A stretch of DNA of 64,000 nt from an uncultured Prevotellaceae bacterium (GTDB lineage: Bacteria; Bacteroidota; Bacteroidia; Bacteroidales; Bacteroidaceae). The notes under the pieces were generated by a model. That model saw only the letters and a list, made by a program, of their open reading frames with translations. It did no database searches and had not been told where the DNA came from. Of the stretch, positions 25,135 through 35,140 are shown piece after piece; positions within the stretch are counted from its first letter, which is position 1, and each line of letters opens with the position of its first letter. The DNA is taken from the NCBI GenBank assembly GCA_937900485.1, contig CALCEL010000017.1, positions 56,818 through 120,817 on the forward strand, written 5' to 3'. The translations under genes and the position numbers were made by a program.

Positions 25135-28100
25135 TCAGTTAAGCACGTTCCTCACATACGTCTTGACACCATCAATCACATATATTCCAGAGTTGCGCAC
25201 ACTGCTCACCTTCTCTCCCTTAAGAGTGAAAATCCCCTTGTCCGCACTTCTCTCCCCTTCTCTCAGGCCTCCGACAGACAAAGCCTCCGGATCCTCCTCG
25301 TCTTCGCCGAGAAACGTCAAAGTGAAATTGTCGAAAATAGCCCAGTCATTAGTTATCGTCGCAGTTTTCTTCACACCCAGTCTCAACACTCCGTCCTCTC
25401 CCACTCTACACACAAGAGAATTGTTATACAGTCCCTTTCTGAAGTAAGTGTAGGTCTGCTCCATAGTATTAGGCACATAGCCATAACTTCCAGCCTGCAC
25501 GCCCACTGCGCCAGCCTTACCGGCGCCATCTATGATGCTCACGAGCGCCACCACGGAGTCATTTCCGTACAATGTCACGTTAAGCTTCTCCGTACCCGCT
25601 TTATGTGCGCTTGCCGCATTCGAGTAAGAGCCAGCCCTATAGAAACCCTGACATGTCAACTGGTACAATCCCTTAGGCAGTCCTGTGACAATCTGGTACA
25701 CGTCAAATGTCGTGTTATACTTCTCTGCGCAATTAAAATTCACTGTAGGATTACCATTCCATCCATAATTGCTGTTGCCGTCAAATGACGGGTTCTTTAT
25801 ATATCCAGTGTAGTCCGCATTATTCACGACAGGAAGTGTAACCAGCTCTTCCGTAAGCGCTCCATTGTTCAGGCTAACCAACACAGTAGTGTTAGCCGAT
25901 ATCTCAACATACTTAGTCACCACAGCGTCCTTAGAACTGATAGTGACTCTCACAGTCTCGTCCTTTTGTGCAGTCACATAGACTGAAGATTCATTACACA
26001 GCTGCGCCACGACGTCTGTAGCTTCGATGAACACTCTCAACGGCTGCGCCACAGAATGGTTCTGCTGAAGGCTAAAGGATACGGACGCTTTGCTGTCAGT
26101 AACAGTCGTAGGCTCATAGAAGACAGGCGCCGCGTTATTATACTCAAGACCGGAAACCACTGCATCCGCCTCGCCCTTGAAATTGCTTATCAAGACATAG
26201 CTCACTCCCTCATCAGGCACGATCACTCCGTTCCATCCAGCGGGGAGCAAAGCGGCGAGAGACTTCATGCCAGAGGCGTAGGCTGCAGTCTTCTCAGCGT
26301 CCACAAGACTGTAATAACACAGTCTGTGCATATCAACCACGTCACCACTCTTCACAGTGCGGCTCTCATCGTCGTACATCGGATACAGCTTAGACGTATA
26401 TATGGAGTTGTTTGCGCCGCGGTCGCCAAAGGCTATCTTCTTACCTCCGTCACTGACGACGCCAAGCTCATTGTCCACGTTAACCCAGTCTGATGTCAGA
26501 GTCGTGAACGTCGTTCCATCGAGCTGCTTATGACTAATCTTCACATTTCCCTCGCTATCAGCGACACCATAATATAATGTACGCTTTAGTCTCATGAACT
26601 CATCCGTTGACACAGCCAGCAATCCTGTCTTGTCTGTCGTGACCTTTCCGGAAGCCAAAGCTGTGACATAGTCAATATACACAAGAGCGTTGGTCGGAGT
26701 GGAATAAATAGCAAATCGTCTGTTCAGTGACGCATCATTAGTGTTCAGCTCACCGTTCATGACATAAGCGTTTCCGTCGAGCTCATATATACCGGACACG
26801 ACTGGCGTGGCGTTTGTGGACTTACCATTGACATCATACCATCCCAGCAAGTTACCCGTATTGTTCGCTCTGTAAGGCACTACAATCTTATTCTTGTCAG
26901 GTGAGTTCGCGGCGAAATAACCGGTGTAACTGCCCAATCCCGTGCTCCAGGAGAAACATGTGAATCGGTAATCGGACGATGCCCTGACTATGTTCTGACA
27001 AGGAATCAACCTTGCCTCAGAGTACTTTTTGTTGAAGTCATCCCATGATGTCGGTGTCATGTCATTAGTAGGCATAGCCTCATGCATGAGATACGTCATC
27101 ATGACTCTGTGAGCCTCGACGCCCATTCGTCTAGCTCCCACGTCAGCCCGCAACAGCCATGAACCGTCCGACGTGGTTTTCTGTCTTGCCTTTATGTACT
27201 TATACGCCATATTCTCGAGAATCAAGGCATTAGAATCTCTCAGGAAACAAGCCATGGTGGAGTAAGAGGTGATCTGGTCATAAAGAAAGAGCGACCAGTC
27301 GTTGCCGTTAGGCATTGCCAACTCTCCGTCTGCCAGGGCAAGCCAGTTAAGGATAGAGTCCTGTACCTCCTGGTTATGATGCATGAGGGTATTTGTCTTC
27401 CACTTCTCAGTACCAGTCAGTCCAGTCTGGAACATCTTAAGCGCGAGAGCAGCCTCTCCCAGCTCCTGCTGAACCACATTTTGATATGAGGTGTGGAACA
27501 AGTTGTGATTTTGAAGACTGAAGTCATCGTACAAATTACGTCCCTTATAAAGGTCGGCCACCGACTTGTTATCATACCATTCATCCACTGCCTCACTATT
27601 ATATATGTCATTTGGATGAGAATATGAGTTGACAGACATCTCTCGCATTCTGGCGAACCATTTGTCAGCGAGAGCGTCATCAGGAAACAGCCCCAAGGTG
27701 GCGGCTAAGACATCTGCCTCCCAACCGTTCTCCTCCGCTTTCGTGTCTCCCTCGTAACCGGTAGGTATTGAACGGTTCAGCTCATAATTACATTCTGCCT
27801 TGAGAAGCTTCTCGATATATCCCTTTTGCTGAGACGACAACTTATCCCACTGGAAATATGCGGAATACGCGACTGACATAGCCCACAGGCTTGACTCCCA
27901 CGTATAATCTGACGTCGACGTTGAGCCCCAGTAATTATTTCCCTTACATACCTTCAGTTTATTCGCCTTATGTGTTGAGTAAGCGAAGACAAGCGATTTC
28001 ATCGCCAAATCCTCCAGTTTATCATACGTGACGCCTGACGGCAGCTCCACACCAGCCGGCTTAGCATACTTAACCAGAAAGGCACAAATCATGGAGAGGT

Positions 28101-29040
28101 CCGCGTTCGGACGCACGCCTTTCTCGTTGTTAGCGCCAGAGTCTTCTCCGTTGAAATATCCGCACGCCTCACTGATGCTGTTAGGCGCTGCACACTCATA
28201 CCAATCGCTCACCATATAAAGGGAGAAGTCCGCCAACATCTGGAGCAGGTCTCTCTTCATATCCTCCTCAGACACGAAATCACTGTTGATGACGCCTTCC
28301 GTATATGAAGTCACAGCTTCCTCTGTCGGGTCCTCAGGCTCAGCGTAATCGTCTGGCAAACGGTAAAGTCTGAAATTGTCCAGCAATATCGATGCGCCGG
28401 AGGCATTTATGAAATTCACGTCAACACCTAAACTGACCGACGTGGTCTGAGTCAACTCAAACATCACAGAGGTCGTGGTCCACGCTGAAGGCATGGCAGA
28501 CTGGAACGTCAACGAGGTCTTTTCACCCGCAGCTGTCAGATACGCAGTGTGGGAAGATGCGGACACACACTTGTTGTCAACCGTAAGCCTATATTTTCCA
28601 GCAGGTAAGCTAACCACCTGTTTAAGAGATGCGGAGGCGTTATTCCACGCATATCGGATGTAATACATCTGACTTCCGTCAGACGGTGCGCCAGGAGCAC
28701 CGAAATTATTATCCGTGACGGTTGTCTCCTTTGTCATTATATCGCTCACACCGTATGTGCCGGACAACGTCCAGCCAGTGAGAGACATGGCGACATAGGC
28801 GCCTGTCCTGACTCCATCAGCGGCCAGAGTACTAACATTATCAGACTCGAACGAAGGATTCGCAAGATATTCAGACGTGATATCCTGCTCGCTTGAATCA
28901 TCGTCGTCTTCCATAACAAAGTCTTCTCCGGTCACGTCGTCACCTGACGGGGTCAGCTGGCTCATCAGGAAAGACGATGAAGCCACCGCACATGTAGTCA
29001 TGGCGGCAGCGGCAATAAAGAAGTAATGTCTTTTCATCAA
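25135..29040 (-). CDS. Large secreted putative polysaccharide-degrading enzyme with two carbohydrate-binding-like domains
   Basis: 1301 residues. A signal peptide (about 1-22) is followed by an acidic linker and a jelly-roll domain with NPSFESDN and DNFRLYRL (about 57-230). A long alpha-helical region (about 250-690) follows, with LQNHNLFHTSYQNV near 508 and RRMGVEAHRVMMTYLMHE near 640; conserved-looking His, Tyr and Arg suggest an alpha/alpha-toroid lyase or hydrolase core. A beta-rich part (about 700-1060) follows, as in PL8-like lyases. A second jelly-roll (YIKNPSFDGNSNYGWNG, about 1076-1240) precedes a C-terminal segment ending GIYVIDGVKTYVRNVLN, similar to type IX secretion sorting tails. 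The PL8 active-site pattern is not evident, so I do not assign a family. Substrate unknown. Single gene. Confidence 0.6.
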   Translation of the reverse strand: MMKRHYFFIAAAAMTTCAVASSSFLMSQLTPSGDDVTGEDFVMEDDDDSSEQDITSEYLANPSFESDNVSTLAADGVRTGAYVAMSLTGWTLSGTYGVSDIMTKETTVTDNNFGAPGAPSDGSQMYYIRYAWNNASASLKQVVSLPAGKYRLTVDNKCVSASSHTAYLTAAGEKTSLTFQSAMPSAWTTTSVMFELTQTTSVSLGVDVNFINASGASILLDNFRLYRLPDDYAEPEDPTEEAVTSYTEGVINSDFVSEEDMKRDLLQMLADFSLYMVSDWYECAAPNSISEACGYFNGEDSGANNEKGVRPNADLSMICAFLVKYAKPAGVELPSGVTYDKLEDLAMKSLVFAYSTHKANKLKVCKGNNYWGSTSTSDYTWESSLWAMSVAYSAYFQWDKLSSQQKGYIEKLLKAECNYELNRSIPTGYEGDTKAEENGWEADVLAATLGLFPDDALADKWFARMREMSVNSYSHPNDIYNSEAVDEWYDNKSVADLYKGRNLYDDFSLQNHNLFHTSYQNVVQQELGEAALALKMFQTGLTGTEKWKTNTLMHHNQEVQDSILNWLALADGELAMPNGNDWSLFLYDQITSYSTMACFLRDSNALILENMAYKYIKARQKTTSDGSWLLRADVGARRMGVEAHRVMMTYLMHEAMPTNDMTPTSWDDFNKKYSEARLIPCQNIVRASSDYRFTCFSWSTGLGSYTGYFAANSPDKNKIVVPYRANNTGNLLGWYDVNGKSTNATPVVSGIYELDGNAYVMNGELNTNDASLNRRFAIYSTPTNALVYIDYVTALASGKVTTDKTGLLAVSTDEFMRLKRTLYYGVADSEGNVKISHKQLDGTTFTTLTSDWVNVDNELGVVSDGGKKIAFGDRGANNSIYTSKLYPMYDDESRTVKSGDVVDMHRLCYYSLVDAEKTAAYASGMKSLAALLPAGWNGVIVPDEGVSYVLISNFKGEADAVVSGLEYNNAAPVFYEPTTVTDSKASVSFSLQQNHSVAQPLRVFIEATDVVAQLCNESSVYVTAQKDETVRVTISSKDAVVTKYVEISANTTVLVSLNNGALTEELVTLPVVNNADYTGYIKNPSFDGNSNYGWNGNPTVNFNCAEKYNTTFDVYQIVTGLPKGLYQLTCQGFYRAGSYSNAASAHKAGTEKLNVTLYGNDSVVALVSIIDGAGKAGAVGVQAGSYGYVPNTMEQTYTYFRKGLYNNSLVCRVGEDGVLRLGVKKTATITNDWAIFDNFTLTFLGEDEEDPEALSVGGLREGERSADKGIFTLKGEKVSSVRNSGIYVIDGVKTYVRNVLN

Positions 29041-29235
29041 ATAAATCTTTAATTATTGTAACTTAATTCCTTTTTCTGAAATGATTATCCCACTCCTGGA
29101 ACAACAGACACCCGCTTACGCGGAAAACGAATATTTCTTTTAAAGAATTTATGCAAAAATAATCAAATCTTTTATAAACATTCTAAAAAAAAACAGTTTT
29201 CGTCAAGAATGAACTTACATGTGGAAAATATAAAC

Positions 29236-29243
29236 TATCTTTG
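29236..29243 (+). promoter_or_regulatory. Probable -7 box of the DUF4468-porin operon
   Basis: TATCTTTG fits TAnnTTTG; no clear -33 box. The ATG follows 37 bases later (29280). Confidence 0.4.
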
Positions 29244-29279
29244 TGAATGATTTGACATGATTTAACATGAACTAAAAAA

Positions 29280-29912
29280 ATGAAAAGAATTCATATCGCA
29301 CTTGTTGCAATGTGCTTGGCGCTGAACGCAAACGCACAAAACATTGATGACATATTTACAAAATCAATAGAGAACAAGCAGCCGTCTCACGTTAAAGGAG
29401 AAATTCCAGTAGTAGATGGTAAGGTGGTTTTAACCAAGACTTTACACATTCCAGGAAGATCTCGTGATGAGCTCTACGCCATATTGGGCAACTACGTGGA
29501 GAGACGTTACGAGCCGACAATGGAAAGAGGCATATGGCAGAATGATAATTTCTTTAAGAACACGGAATTCTCAAATGTAAAAACCGCCGACAGAGGAAAG
29601 GGTGAGATTATCTGCCAAGGAGCTGAGGAGCTGGTGTTCAAACAGGCGACACTCGTGAAAGACTGGACTGAGGTGTATTACAAAGCGGTGTTCGACGTGA
29701 CTGACGAGAATATCACAATGACTCTCAGCAATATATTCTACATATATAAGGCGGCTGACGGCAGCAAACTGACGGCCGAAGAGTGGATTACGGACGACGC
29801 CGTGTTCACCAAAAGAGGCAAAATACGAACACGACCGGCGAAATTCAGAGCGAAAACTCTCAAATTGATGGACGGCATCATTGATGATCTTACTACAATC
29901 ACACAAAAATAA
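29280..29912 (+). CDS. DUF4468-type exported protein
   Basis: 210 residues with a signal peptide ending NANAQ. The body matches the DUF4468 pattern: VVLTKTLHIPGRSRDELYAILGNYVERRYE, a central GKGEIICQGAEELVF, and NITMTLSNIFYIY before a basic C-terminus. This Bacteroidota family has no assigned activity known to me; its fold is probably a TBP-like or lipocalin-like beta sheet. It is the first gene of a three-gene operon with a membrane protein and a putative porin, so an envelope role is likely (inference). Confidence 0.75.
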   Translation: MKRIHIALVAMCLALNANAQNIDDIFTKSIENKQPSHVKGEIPVVDGKVVLTKTLHIPGRSRDELYAILGNYVERRYEPTMERGIWQNDNFFKNTEFSNVKTADRGKGEIICQGAEELVFKQATLVKDWTEVYYKAVFDVTDENITMTLSNIFYIYKAADGSKLTAEEWITDDAVFTKRGKIRTRPAKFRAKTLKLMDGIIDDLTTITQK

Positions 29913-29924
29913 AAACAGCAGAAA

Positions 29925-30194
29925 GTGACACAAGAGGAAATCGACAAAGCTATCGCCGAGGCGATGGCCGACAGCAAAAAACAAAGCAAATGGCACAGAC
30001 CGGAACGTAAGTTCATGAGCCCTGAACGCATCGCACAGACAAGAAGAGCACTGAATATGATTTTCATGCTGGGTGCGGTGGCTTGCCTTATCGTGTATTT
30101 TGCCTTCCCAGATAATAAAGCGTTGTTTTTTAGCATCGGATTTGGTGCTATAATACTAAAGATTGTGGAGTTCGTGCTCCGTTTCATGTTCTGA
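29925..30194 (+). CDS. Small two-helix membrane protein
   Basis: 89 residues from a GTG at 29925, 12 bases after the previous stop. The cytosolic N-terminus is charged (TQEEIDKAIAEAMADSKKQ, then KWHRPERKFMSPERIAQ). It is followed by two membrane helices (about 46-62 and 68-88). An ATG 30 codons in (MSPERIA) is an alternative start. Its stop abuts the next ATG (TGAATG), implying coupled translation with the porin gene. No family recognised. Confidence 0.6.
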   Translation: MTQEEIDKAIAEAMADSKKQSKWHRPERKFMSPERIAQTRRALNMIFMLGAVACLIVYFAFPDNKALFFSIGFGAIILKIVEFVLRFMF

Positions 30195-32288
30195 ATGACG
30201 ATAAACAGATTTATAACATTATCTATAATGTGCGTTGTGTTTTCATCTCAAATGAATGCGCAACGCATTGTTGGTGAGTTAGAGACAAACTCCGACGGCA
30301 CAATGATGCAGAGCGGAGACTCTACAAGTAACGGAAAAAAGAAAGAAAAGAAGCTCGTCCCTAACGACGTCAGAGCTTGGACTGTTGACGACATATACGG
30401 CAACACCTCTCCTACATATGTCGACACACTGACGGCATTGTTCACAAATGACAATCTCGCAGAGGGACGTACCGGACACTACAACTCTCTATCTAACCTC
30501 GGTTCCCCGCGCATCTCACGCATATTTATGGAAAGAGACGAGACTCCTCAATTCATATTCACTCAGCCATACGACCAATTCTACGTTAGTCCGGACAAAC
30601 TGAGATTTTACAACACGAAGTCTCCTTTCATGAACATCACGTATAATTTCTGCGGAACTAAGCAGACCGGTGATGACCACGTGAAAATCATATACACTAA
30701 TAATGTCGGCAAAAAACTGAATTTCGGAGGTATCTTCGATTACATGTACGGACAGGGATTCTACGACAACCAAAGCACATCGTTCATGAACGCATCGTTC
30801 TGGACAAGCTACATAAGTGACAAATATGATTTTCACTTCAGCTATCAACATAACTTCATGAAAGAGGCTGAAAGCGGAGGTATCATCGACGAACGAGACA
30901 TAACAAACCCGGAAGAGCAAACATACACCTACGCAACTAACGACATTCCTGTTTACCTCAACGATACTTGGAACAGACAGGAACACGATGTGCTGTTCTT
31001 CAACCACCACTACAACTTAGGATTCTATCATAAAGAATATAAGGATTCTATATACAACGACAGCACTAAAACAGCATACCTGGACAGCACTAAGTACACA
31101 TCGCATTTTGTACCTGTGGCAAGATTGTTCCACACTCTCAAAATGCAGAACATGAAAAGATATTATAAGGCGTACGAGGAGACGGACGGATACCACACAT
31201 ACACGTATCTGCCGGGAGACTCGACAAACGACCGGACGAAAAACCTTAGCATAAAGAATATCTTCGGTCTGTCACTGTGTGAGGGATTCAACAAATGGGC
31301 AGCATTCGGTATTAATGCCTACATCGGATATGAGTACAGACATTTTACTCTTACCGACAATACGGTCCCATACACAACTTTTCCTTATTACTCAACTTAC
31401 ACACACAAATATAAGGAACATAATGTTTTTGCCGGAGGACAAATCATAAGGAAACAGGGAAAGACTTTTCATTATAATGTTGACGCCGAGTTCTCAATCG
31501 GAGGAGAAGATATAGGCTCCTTCGAGATTAACGGACACGGAGAAGTCAACGTGCCGGTTTTCGGCGATACTGCACAGTTGGCAATAAACGCATACATAAA
31601 GAACACCAACCCTAGCTTCTATTATCGACACTACCATAGCAAACACGCATGGTGGGACAAGGAGACTGACAAGGAGTTCAGACAGAGAGTGGAAGGTGTG
31701 TTGACTATTCCACATACTGACACTAAGATAAAAGTCGGATTTGAGAACATAAAGAACTACGCCTACTTCGAGAACAACGGAGCGGTTTTGTCTCAAGACA
31801 CTATCAGTAACAATGTAATGTCAAGACAATACAATGGTACAATACAGATAGTAAGCGCCACACTTGAGCAAAACCTCAAGCTCGGTATACTGCACTTCGA
31901 CAACGAGCTGACATACCAATCCACATCTAACAAAAGGATATTGCCACTCCCCACGTTGTCAACGTATCATAACTTGTATATACAGTTCCTAATCTCCAAG
32001 GTGTTGAGAACACAGATAGGTGCCGACATGAAATACTTCACAGAGTATTATGCACCAGCCTATTCGCCAGTAATCGGAATGTACACAATACAGAACGAGA
32101 ATAACTATGTGAATATTGGTAACTACCCTCTTATAAGCGTATATGCCAATTTCGCTCTCAAACGTTCACGTTTTTACATTCAGTATTACCATGCTAATCA
32201 AGGCACTGGCAGATATTTCTGGTCACCAGGCTATCCTATGAATCCTGCGACACTTAGATTCGGTATCAGCTGGAACTTCTACGATTAA
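30195..32288 (+). CDS. Putative outer-membrane porin (PF14121-like)
   Basis: 697 residues. A signal peptide ends NAQRIV, and a polar linker leads into an N-terminal region with VDTLTALFTNDNLAEGRTGHYNSLSNLGSP, which I recognise from Bacteroidota putative porins. The rest alternates aromatic and polar residues in beta-strand fashion (YDFHFSYQHNFM, YYAPAYSPVIGMY) and ends LRFGISWNFYD, a typical C-terminal strand. It probably forms a beta-barrel in the outer membrane. Substrate unknown. Last gene of the operon; convergent with the MBL-fold gene 20 bases away, with no clear hairpin between. Confidence 0.82.
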   Translation: MTINRFITLSIMCVVFSSQMNAQRIVGELETNSDGTMMQSGDSTSNGKKKEKKLVPNDVRAWTVDDIYGNTSPTYVDTLTALFTNDNLAEGRTGHYNSLSNLGSPRISRIFMERDETPQFIFTQPYDQFYVSPDKLRFYNTKSPFMNITYNFCGTKQTGDDHVKIIYTNNVGKKLNFGGIFDYMYGQGFYDNQSTSFMNASFWTSYISDKYDFHFSYQHNFMKEAESGGIIDERDITNPEEQTYTYATNDIPVYLNDTWNRQEHDVLFFNHHYNLGFYHKEYKDSIYNDSTKTAYLDSTKYTSHFVPVARLFHTLKMQNMKRYYKAYEETDGYHTYTYLPGDSTNDRTKNLSIKNIFGLSLCEGFNKWAAFGINAYIGYEYRHFTLTDNTVPYTTFPYYSTYTHKYKEHNVFAGGQIIRKQGKTFHYNVDAEFSIGGEDIGSFEINGHGEVNVPVFGDTAQLAINAYIKNTNPSFYYRHYHSKHAWWDKETDKEFRQRVEGVLTIPHTDTKIKVGFENIKNYAYFENNGAVLSQDTISNNVMSRQYNGTIQIVSATLEQNLKLGILHFDNELTYQSTSNKRILPLPTLSTYHNLYIQFLISKVLRTQIGADMKYFTEYYAPAYSPVIGMYTIQNENNYVNIGNYPLISVYANFALKRSRFYIQYYHANQGTGRYFWSPGYPMNPATLRFGISWNFYD

Positions 32289-32308
32289 AAGGCAGGATGG
32301 ACACTGAG

Positions 32309-33079
32309 TCAATCTTGGATGTCCACCTCCAACCCGTCATACGCTATATGTATATCCTCCGGCAGTTTGGCTTCCTCAACGGAATGTAACGAGATGTCAT
32401 GTGACAAATGTATGATATATGTGTGTTTCGCATGTATGCGCTCTGAGAACATAACAGCGTCATCAATTGTCTGATGGCTGCCATGTTCCTTATGACGTAG
32501 GCCGTTTATGACTAACGTGTCCACATCATCAAGGTATGGCAACTCCGACTCTGCTATCGTCTTCATGTCTGTTATATAAGCCAAACGTCCTATCCTGAAT
32601 CCAAGAATGGGAAGCTTTCCGTGCATCACACGCAACGGCGTTATCTTCACACCATCAACATCAAAAGGAACATGGGGAGATATTCGTAACATATTTATGG
32701 CTGGCACACCTGGATAACGTTTTTCTTTCGGAGTAAAACAATAAGGTATACGTTCCTCCAAATGGGTGGCACAAAAATCTTCTGCGTAAACATTCACGTC
32801 GCCAAATTTGCAATAAGGACGCAAATCATCCAGACCTCCGACATGATCATAATGCTCGTGTGATATAAGTACGGCGTCCAACTTTCTGAAAGGGACCTGA
32901 AGCATCTGCTGACGAAAATCCGGCCCACAGTCTAATAGTATGTTCTTATCATCAACCTCCAAAAGTGCAGATGTCCTAAGTCTCTTATCATGACTATCTT
33001 TGCTGGTACATACTGGACATGTACAACCAATGAATGGTACTCCACACGAAGTACCCGTACCCAGAAAACGTAATCTCAT
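32309..33079 (-). CDS. MBL-fold metallohydrolase (PhnP/RNase Z-like group)
   Basis: 256 residues. Metal-binding motif SHEHYDHVGG near residue 75, with further ligands in LRVMHG and YIIHLSHD. The N-terminal LGTGTSCGVPFIGCTCPVCTS is typical of the PhnP-like subgroup of cyclic phosphodiesterases, where the two Cys can bind a structural zinc. No phosphonate genes are near, so the substrate is open; a phosphodiesterase of the lipoyltransferase-neighbour type is possible. No signal peptide; cytosolic. The divergently oriented neighbours do not help. Confidence 0.85.
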   Translation of the reverse strand: MRLRFLGTGTSCGVPFIGCTCPVCTSKDSHDKRLRTSALLEVDDKNILLDCGPDFRQQMLQVPFRKLDAVLISHEHYDHVGGLDDLRPYCKFGDVNVYAEDFCATHLEERIPYCFTPKEKRYPGVPAINMLRISPHVPFDVDGVKITPLRVMHGKLPILGFRIGRLAYITDMKTIAESELPYLDDVDTLVINGLRHKEHGSHQTIDDAVMFSERIHAKHTYIIHLSHDISLHSVEEAKLPEDIHIAYDGLEVDIQD

Positions 33080-33144
33080 ACACTATATTTTATTACCTGA
33101 CAACCATTTATACACTTCTGGTTGATTTTTACTTAAATATTGCT

Positions 33145-34140
33145 TCAGATATAATTCACTTCAGTAAGCATGTCAATCCCAAATTTGTCTTTGACAGATT
33201 TTCTTACGGCTTCCGCAATAGCGATAATCTCTCCACTTGTAGCGCCACCCTTATTGACAATAACAAGTGCCTGTTTATCATGAACTGCGGCATTACCTAA
33301 AGACTTACCTTTCCACCCACACTGCTCTATCATCCATCCCGCAGGGATTTTCACACCTCCATCCACTTCAAAAAACGGCATGTCAGGATAGGCCGCCTTC
33401 AGAGACTGGAACAAACTGCTGTCAACTACTGGGTTCATGAAAAAACTACCCGCATTCCCCATCACTTCCGGGTCTGGTAGTTTTTCTTTTCTAATCTCTA
33501 CAATAACATCACGAACTTCCTTCAACGTGACAGATGAAGCATCATTGATTTTTGAGAGAATGTTTCCATAGCTCAACTTAAGTGAAGGAATCTTACTTAA
33601 CCTGTAAGTGACATAAACTACTGCGTACTCTCCTTTCAAACGCTCCTTAAACACACTTCGTCTGTATCCATATTCACATTCCTTTCTCGAGAATACACGT
33701 TCCTTTCCATCAGATATAGCAATTGTTTCAACAACGTCTATAACATCTTTAACTTCAACTCCATACGCACCAATATTCTGGACTGCAGAAGCGCCGACTT
33801 CACCTGGAATCAAGGAAAGATTCTCCACTCCATAATAGCCATGTGACACACAATATCTTACGAAGTCATCCCATACTACACCAGCCCCGACACGCAACAA
33901 CACGTTTTCATCACTTTCTCCCACACACTCTATGGTAGTTATATTGGAATGTAAGATTGTACCTTCAAAATCACCAGTAAACAGCAAATTACTGCCTGCA
34001 CCAATATGCAGAATACTATCACCGGATGGTATACAAGCTATCACTTTCCTTAGCTCATCAACACTACTATATTCAAAAAAACGCTTGGCAGAAACATTCA
34101 TGCCAAACGTGTTATGTCTTAACAAACTGTAATTCTCCAT
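33145..34140 (-). CDS. murB: UDP-N-acetylenolpyruvoylglucosamine reductase
   Basis: 331 residues, type I (E. coli-like) by length. FAD-binding motifs: HIGAGSNLLFTGDF near 45-60 and LIPGEVGASAVQNIGAYGVEV. The catalytic serine region is VMGNAGSFFMNPVV, and the C-terminal Glu lies in AEAVRKSVKDKFGIDMLTEV. The flavoenzyme uses NADPH to make UDP-MurNAc for peptidoglycan. It begins 4 bases after the DUF4348 lipoprotein gene, so the two are co-transcribed. Confidence 0.96.
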   Translation of the reverse strand: MENYSLLRHNTFGMNVSAKRFFEYSSVDELRKVIACIPSGDSILHIGAGSNLLFTGDFEGTILHSNITTIECVGESDENVLLRVGAGVVWDDFVRYCVSHGYYGVENLSLIPGEVGASAVQNIGAYGVEVKDVIDVVETIAISDGKERVFSRKECEYGYRRSVFKERLKGEYAVVYVTYRLSKIPSLKLSYGNILSKINDASSVTLKEVRDVIVEIRKEKLPDPEVMGNAGSFFMNPVVDSSLFQSLKAAYPDMPFFEVDGGVKIPAGWMIEQCGWKGKSLGNAAVHDKQALVIVNKGGATSGEIIAIAEAVRKSVKDKFGIDMLTEVNYI

Positions 34141-34144
34141 CTTG

Positions 34145-34984
34145 TCAGTTCTCTATTTCTATAAGTTTCCATTTTCCACCTGTCTTGTCAAACCTGAAAT
34201 TCATCAGTAAGCCATTACTAACACCTTTCATCAACACATTCTTCCTGTTTTGACTAATACAGGTCTGTCCATAGTTGATATTAACCAATGTCTCATTCAC
34301 TATTGGCATATCTGATTGCATCTTGAACCACTCATCAACAGTTATCTCATCAGTCTCAGACATATCCTCCCCGTCCTCAGAAGTAATTACAAACTTAAGG
34401 GGCTCAACGATACTCTCAGACTGGAACACAGAGTCTGTGACAAACTGCGAATAAAAATGCAGGAAAGAACCATTTGGCGTTTTCTTAGTCTCATCCTTGC
34501 CAATGTCCGTCAACATCCACTTACCATTTATTCTGTGAAAATTGAACCTCTCTATATACTCGTCTTTCAAATATACCCACTCAACACTCACCTCACTAAT
34601 ACTTGTGTCCTTTTGAAGCTCCATATCACCCTCCCGCTCATAAATCACAGAATAAAACTCTTGAGCCTTAAATCTGTTGTATTTATGCCAGTCCTCATTA
34701 GTAAGCACGAACTCCGCATTACCATCTTTCACCTTCAACGGGAAAGAAATCCTTTGATTCTGGTATCTAGTGTCAGCAACAAAGTTGAAAAAGAAATCAT
34801 CAAACAGCTCATCTGCGGCAACAGGCGGAGCAACCTCCTCAAAAAGATGAAGAGTGTCTTCCACTGCGACCAAAGAATCGGCTGCTTCTTCCTCCGCAGC
34901 CTCAGTATTATTATTACCTTTATTACTACAAGAACAAAGGACAACACACGCAATCAGTGTAGTTGTAAGAATTTTAGCAACCAT
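34145..34984 (-). CDS. DUF4348-type lipoprotein
   Basis: 279 residues from the ATG at 34984 (MVAKILTTTLIACVVLCSCSNK, lipobox VLCSC). An in-frame ATG 20 codons upstream would bury the signal peptide and is rejected. After a Glu/Ala-rich linker comes a globular domain: FDDFFFNFVADTRYQNQRISFPLKV, then WHKYNRFKAQEFYSVIYERE and DKTGGKWKLIEIEN at the end, matching DUF4348. Function unknown; probably periplasm-facing. Its link to murB is by operon only. Confidence 0.75.
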   Translation of the reverse strand: MVAKILTTTLIACVVLCSCSNKGNNNTEAAEEEAADSLVAVEDTLHLFEEVAPPVAADELFDDFFFNFVADTRYQNQRISFPLKVKDGNAEFVLTNEDWHKYNRFKAQEFYSVIYEREGDMELQKDTSISEVSVEWVYLKDEYIERFNFHRINGKWMLTDIGKDETKKTPNGSFLHFYSQFVTDSVFQSESIVEPLKFVITSEDGEDMSETDEITVDEWFKMQSDMPIVNETLVNINYGQTCISQNRKNVLMKGVSNGLLMNFRFDKTGGKWKLIEIEN

Positions 34985-35093
34985 TTTAGTCCACCATAGG
35001 TTTTTATACCATAAATCAACGCTCAAAACCGGTATTTTCGACAAATTTAGCCTTTAATTTTAAATCTTATGTATTTATCAAGCTAAAAACTGC

Positions 35094-35101
35094 TATATTT
35101 G
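35094..35101 (+). promoter_or_regulatory. Probable -7 box of pheS
   Basis: TATATTTG fits TAnnTTTG; the -33 region is weak. Leader about 33 nt to the ATG at 35141. Confidence 0.4.
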
Positions 35102-35140
35102 TGGAAAATATAAAAAAAGAACTATAATTTTATAGATTTT

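Noticed and set aside
24976..25788. 270-codon plus-strand frame
   Set aside because: Antisense to the 3' end of the 1301-residue enzyme; composition rich in Ser, Arg and His is typical of a shadow frame.
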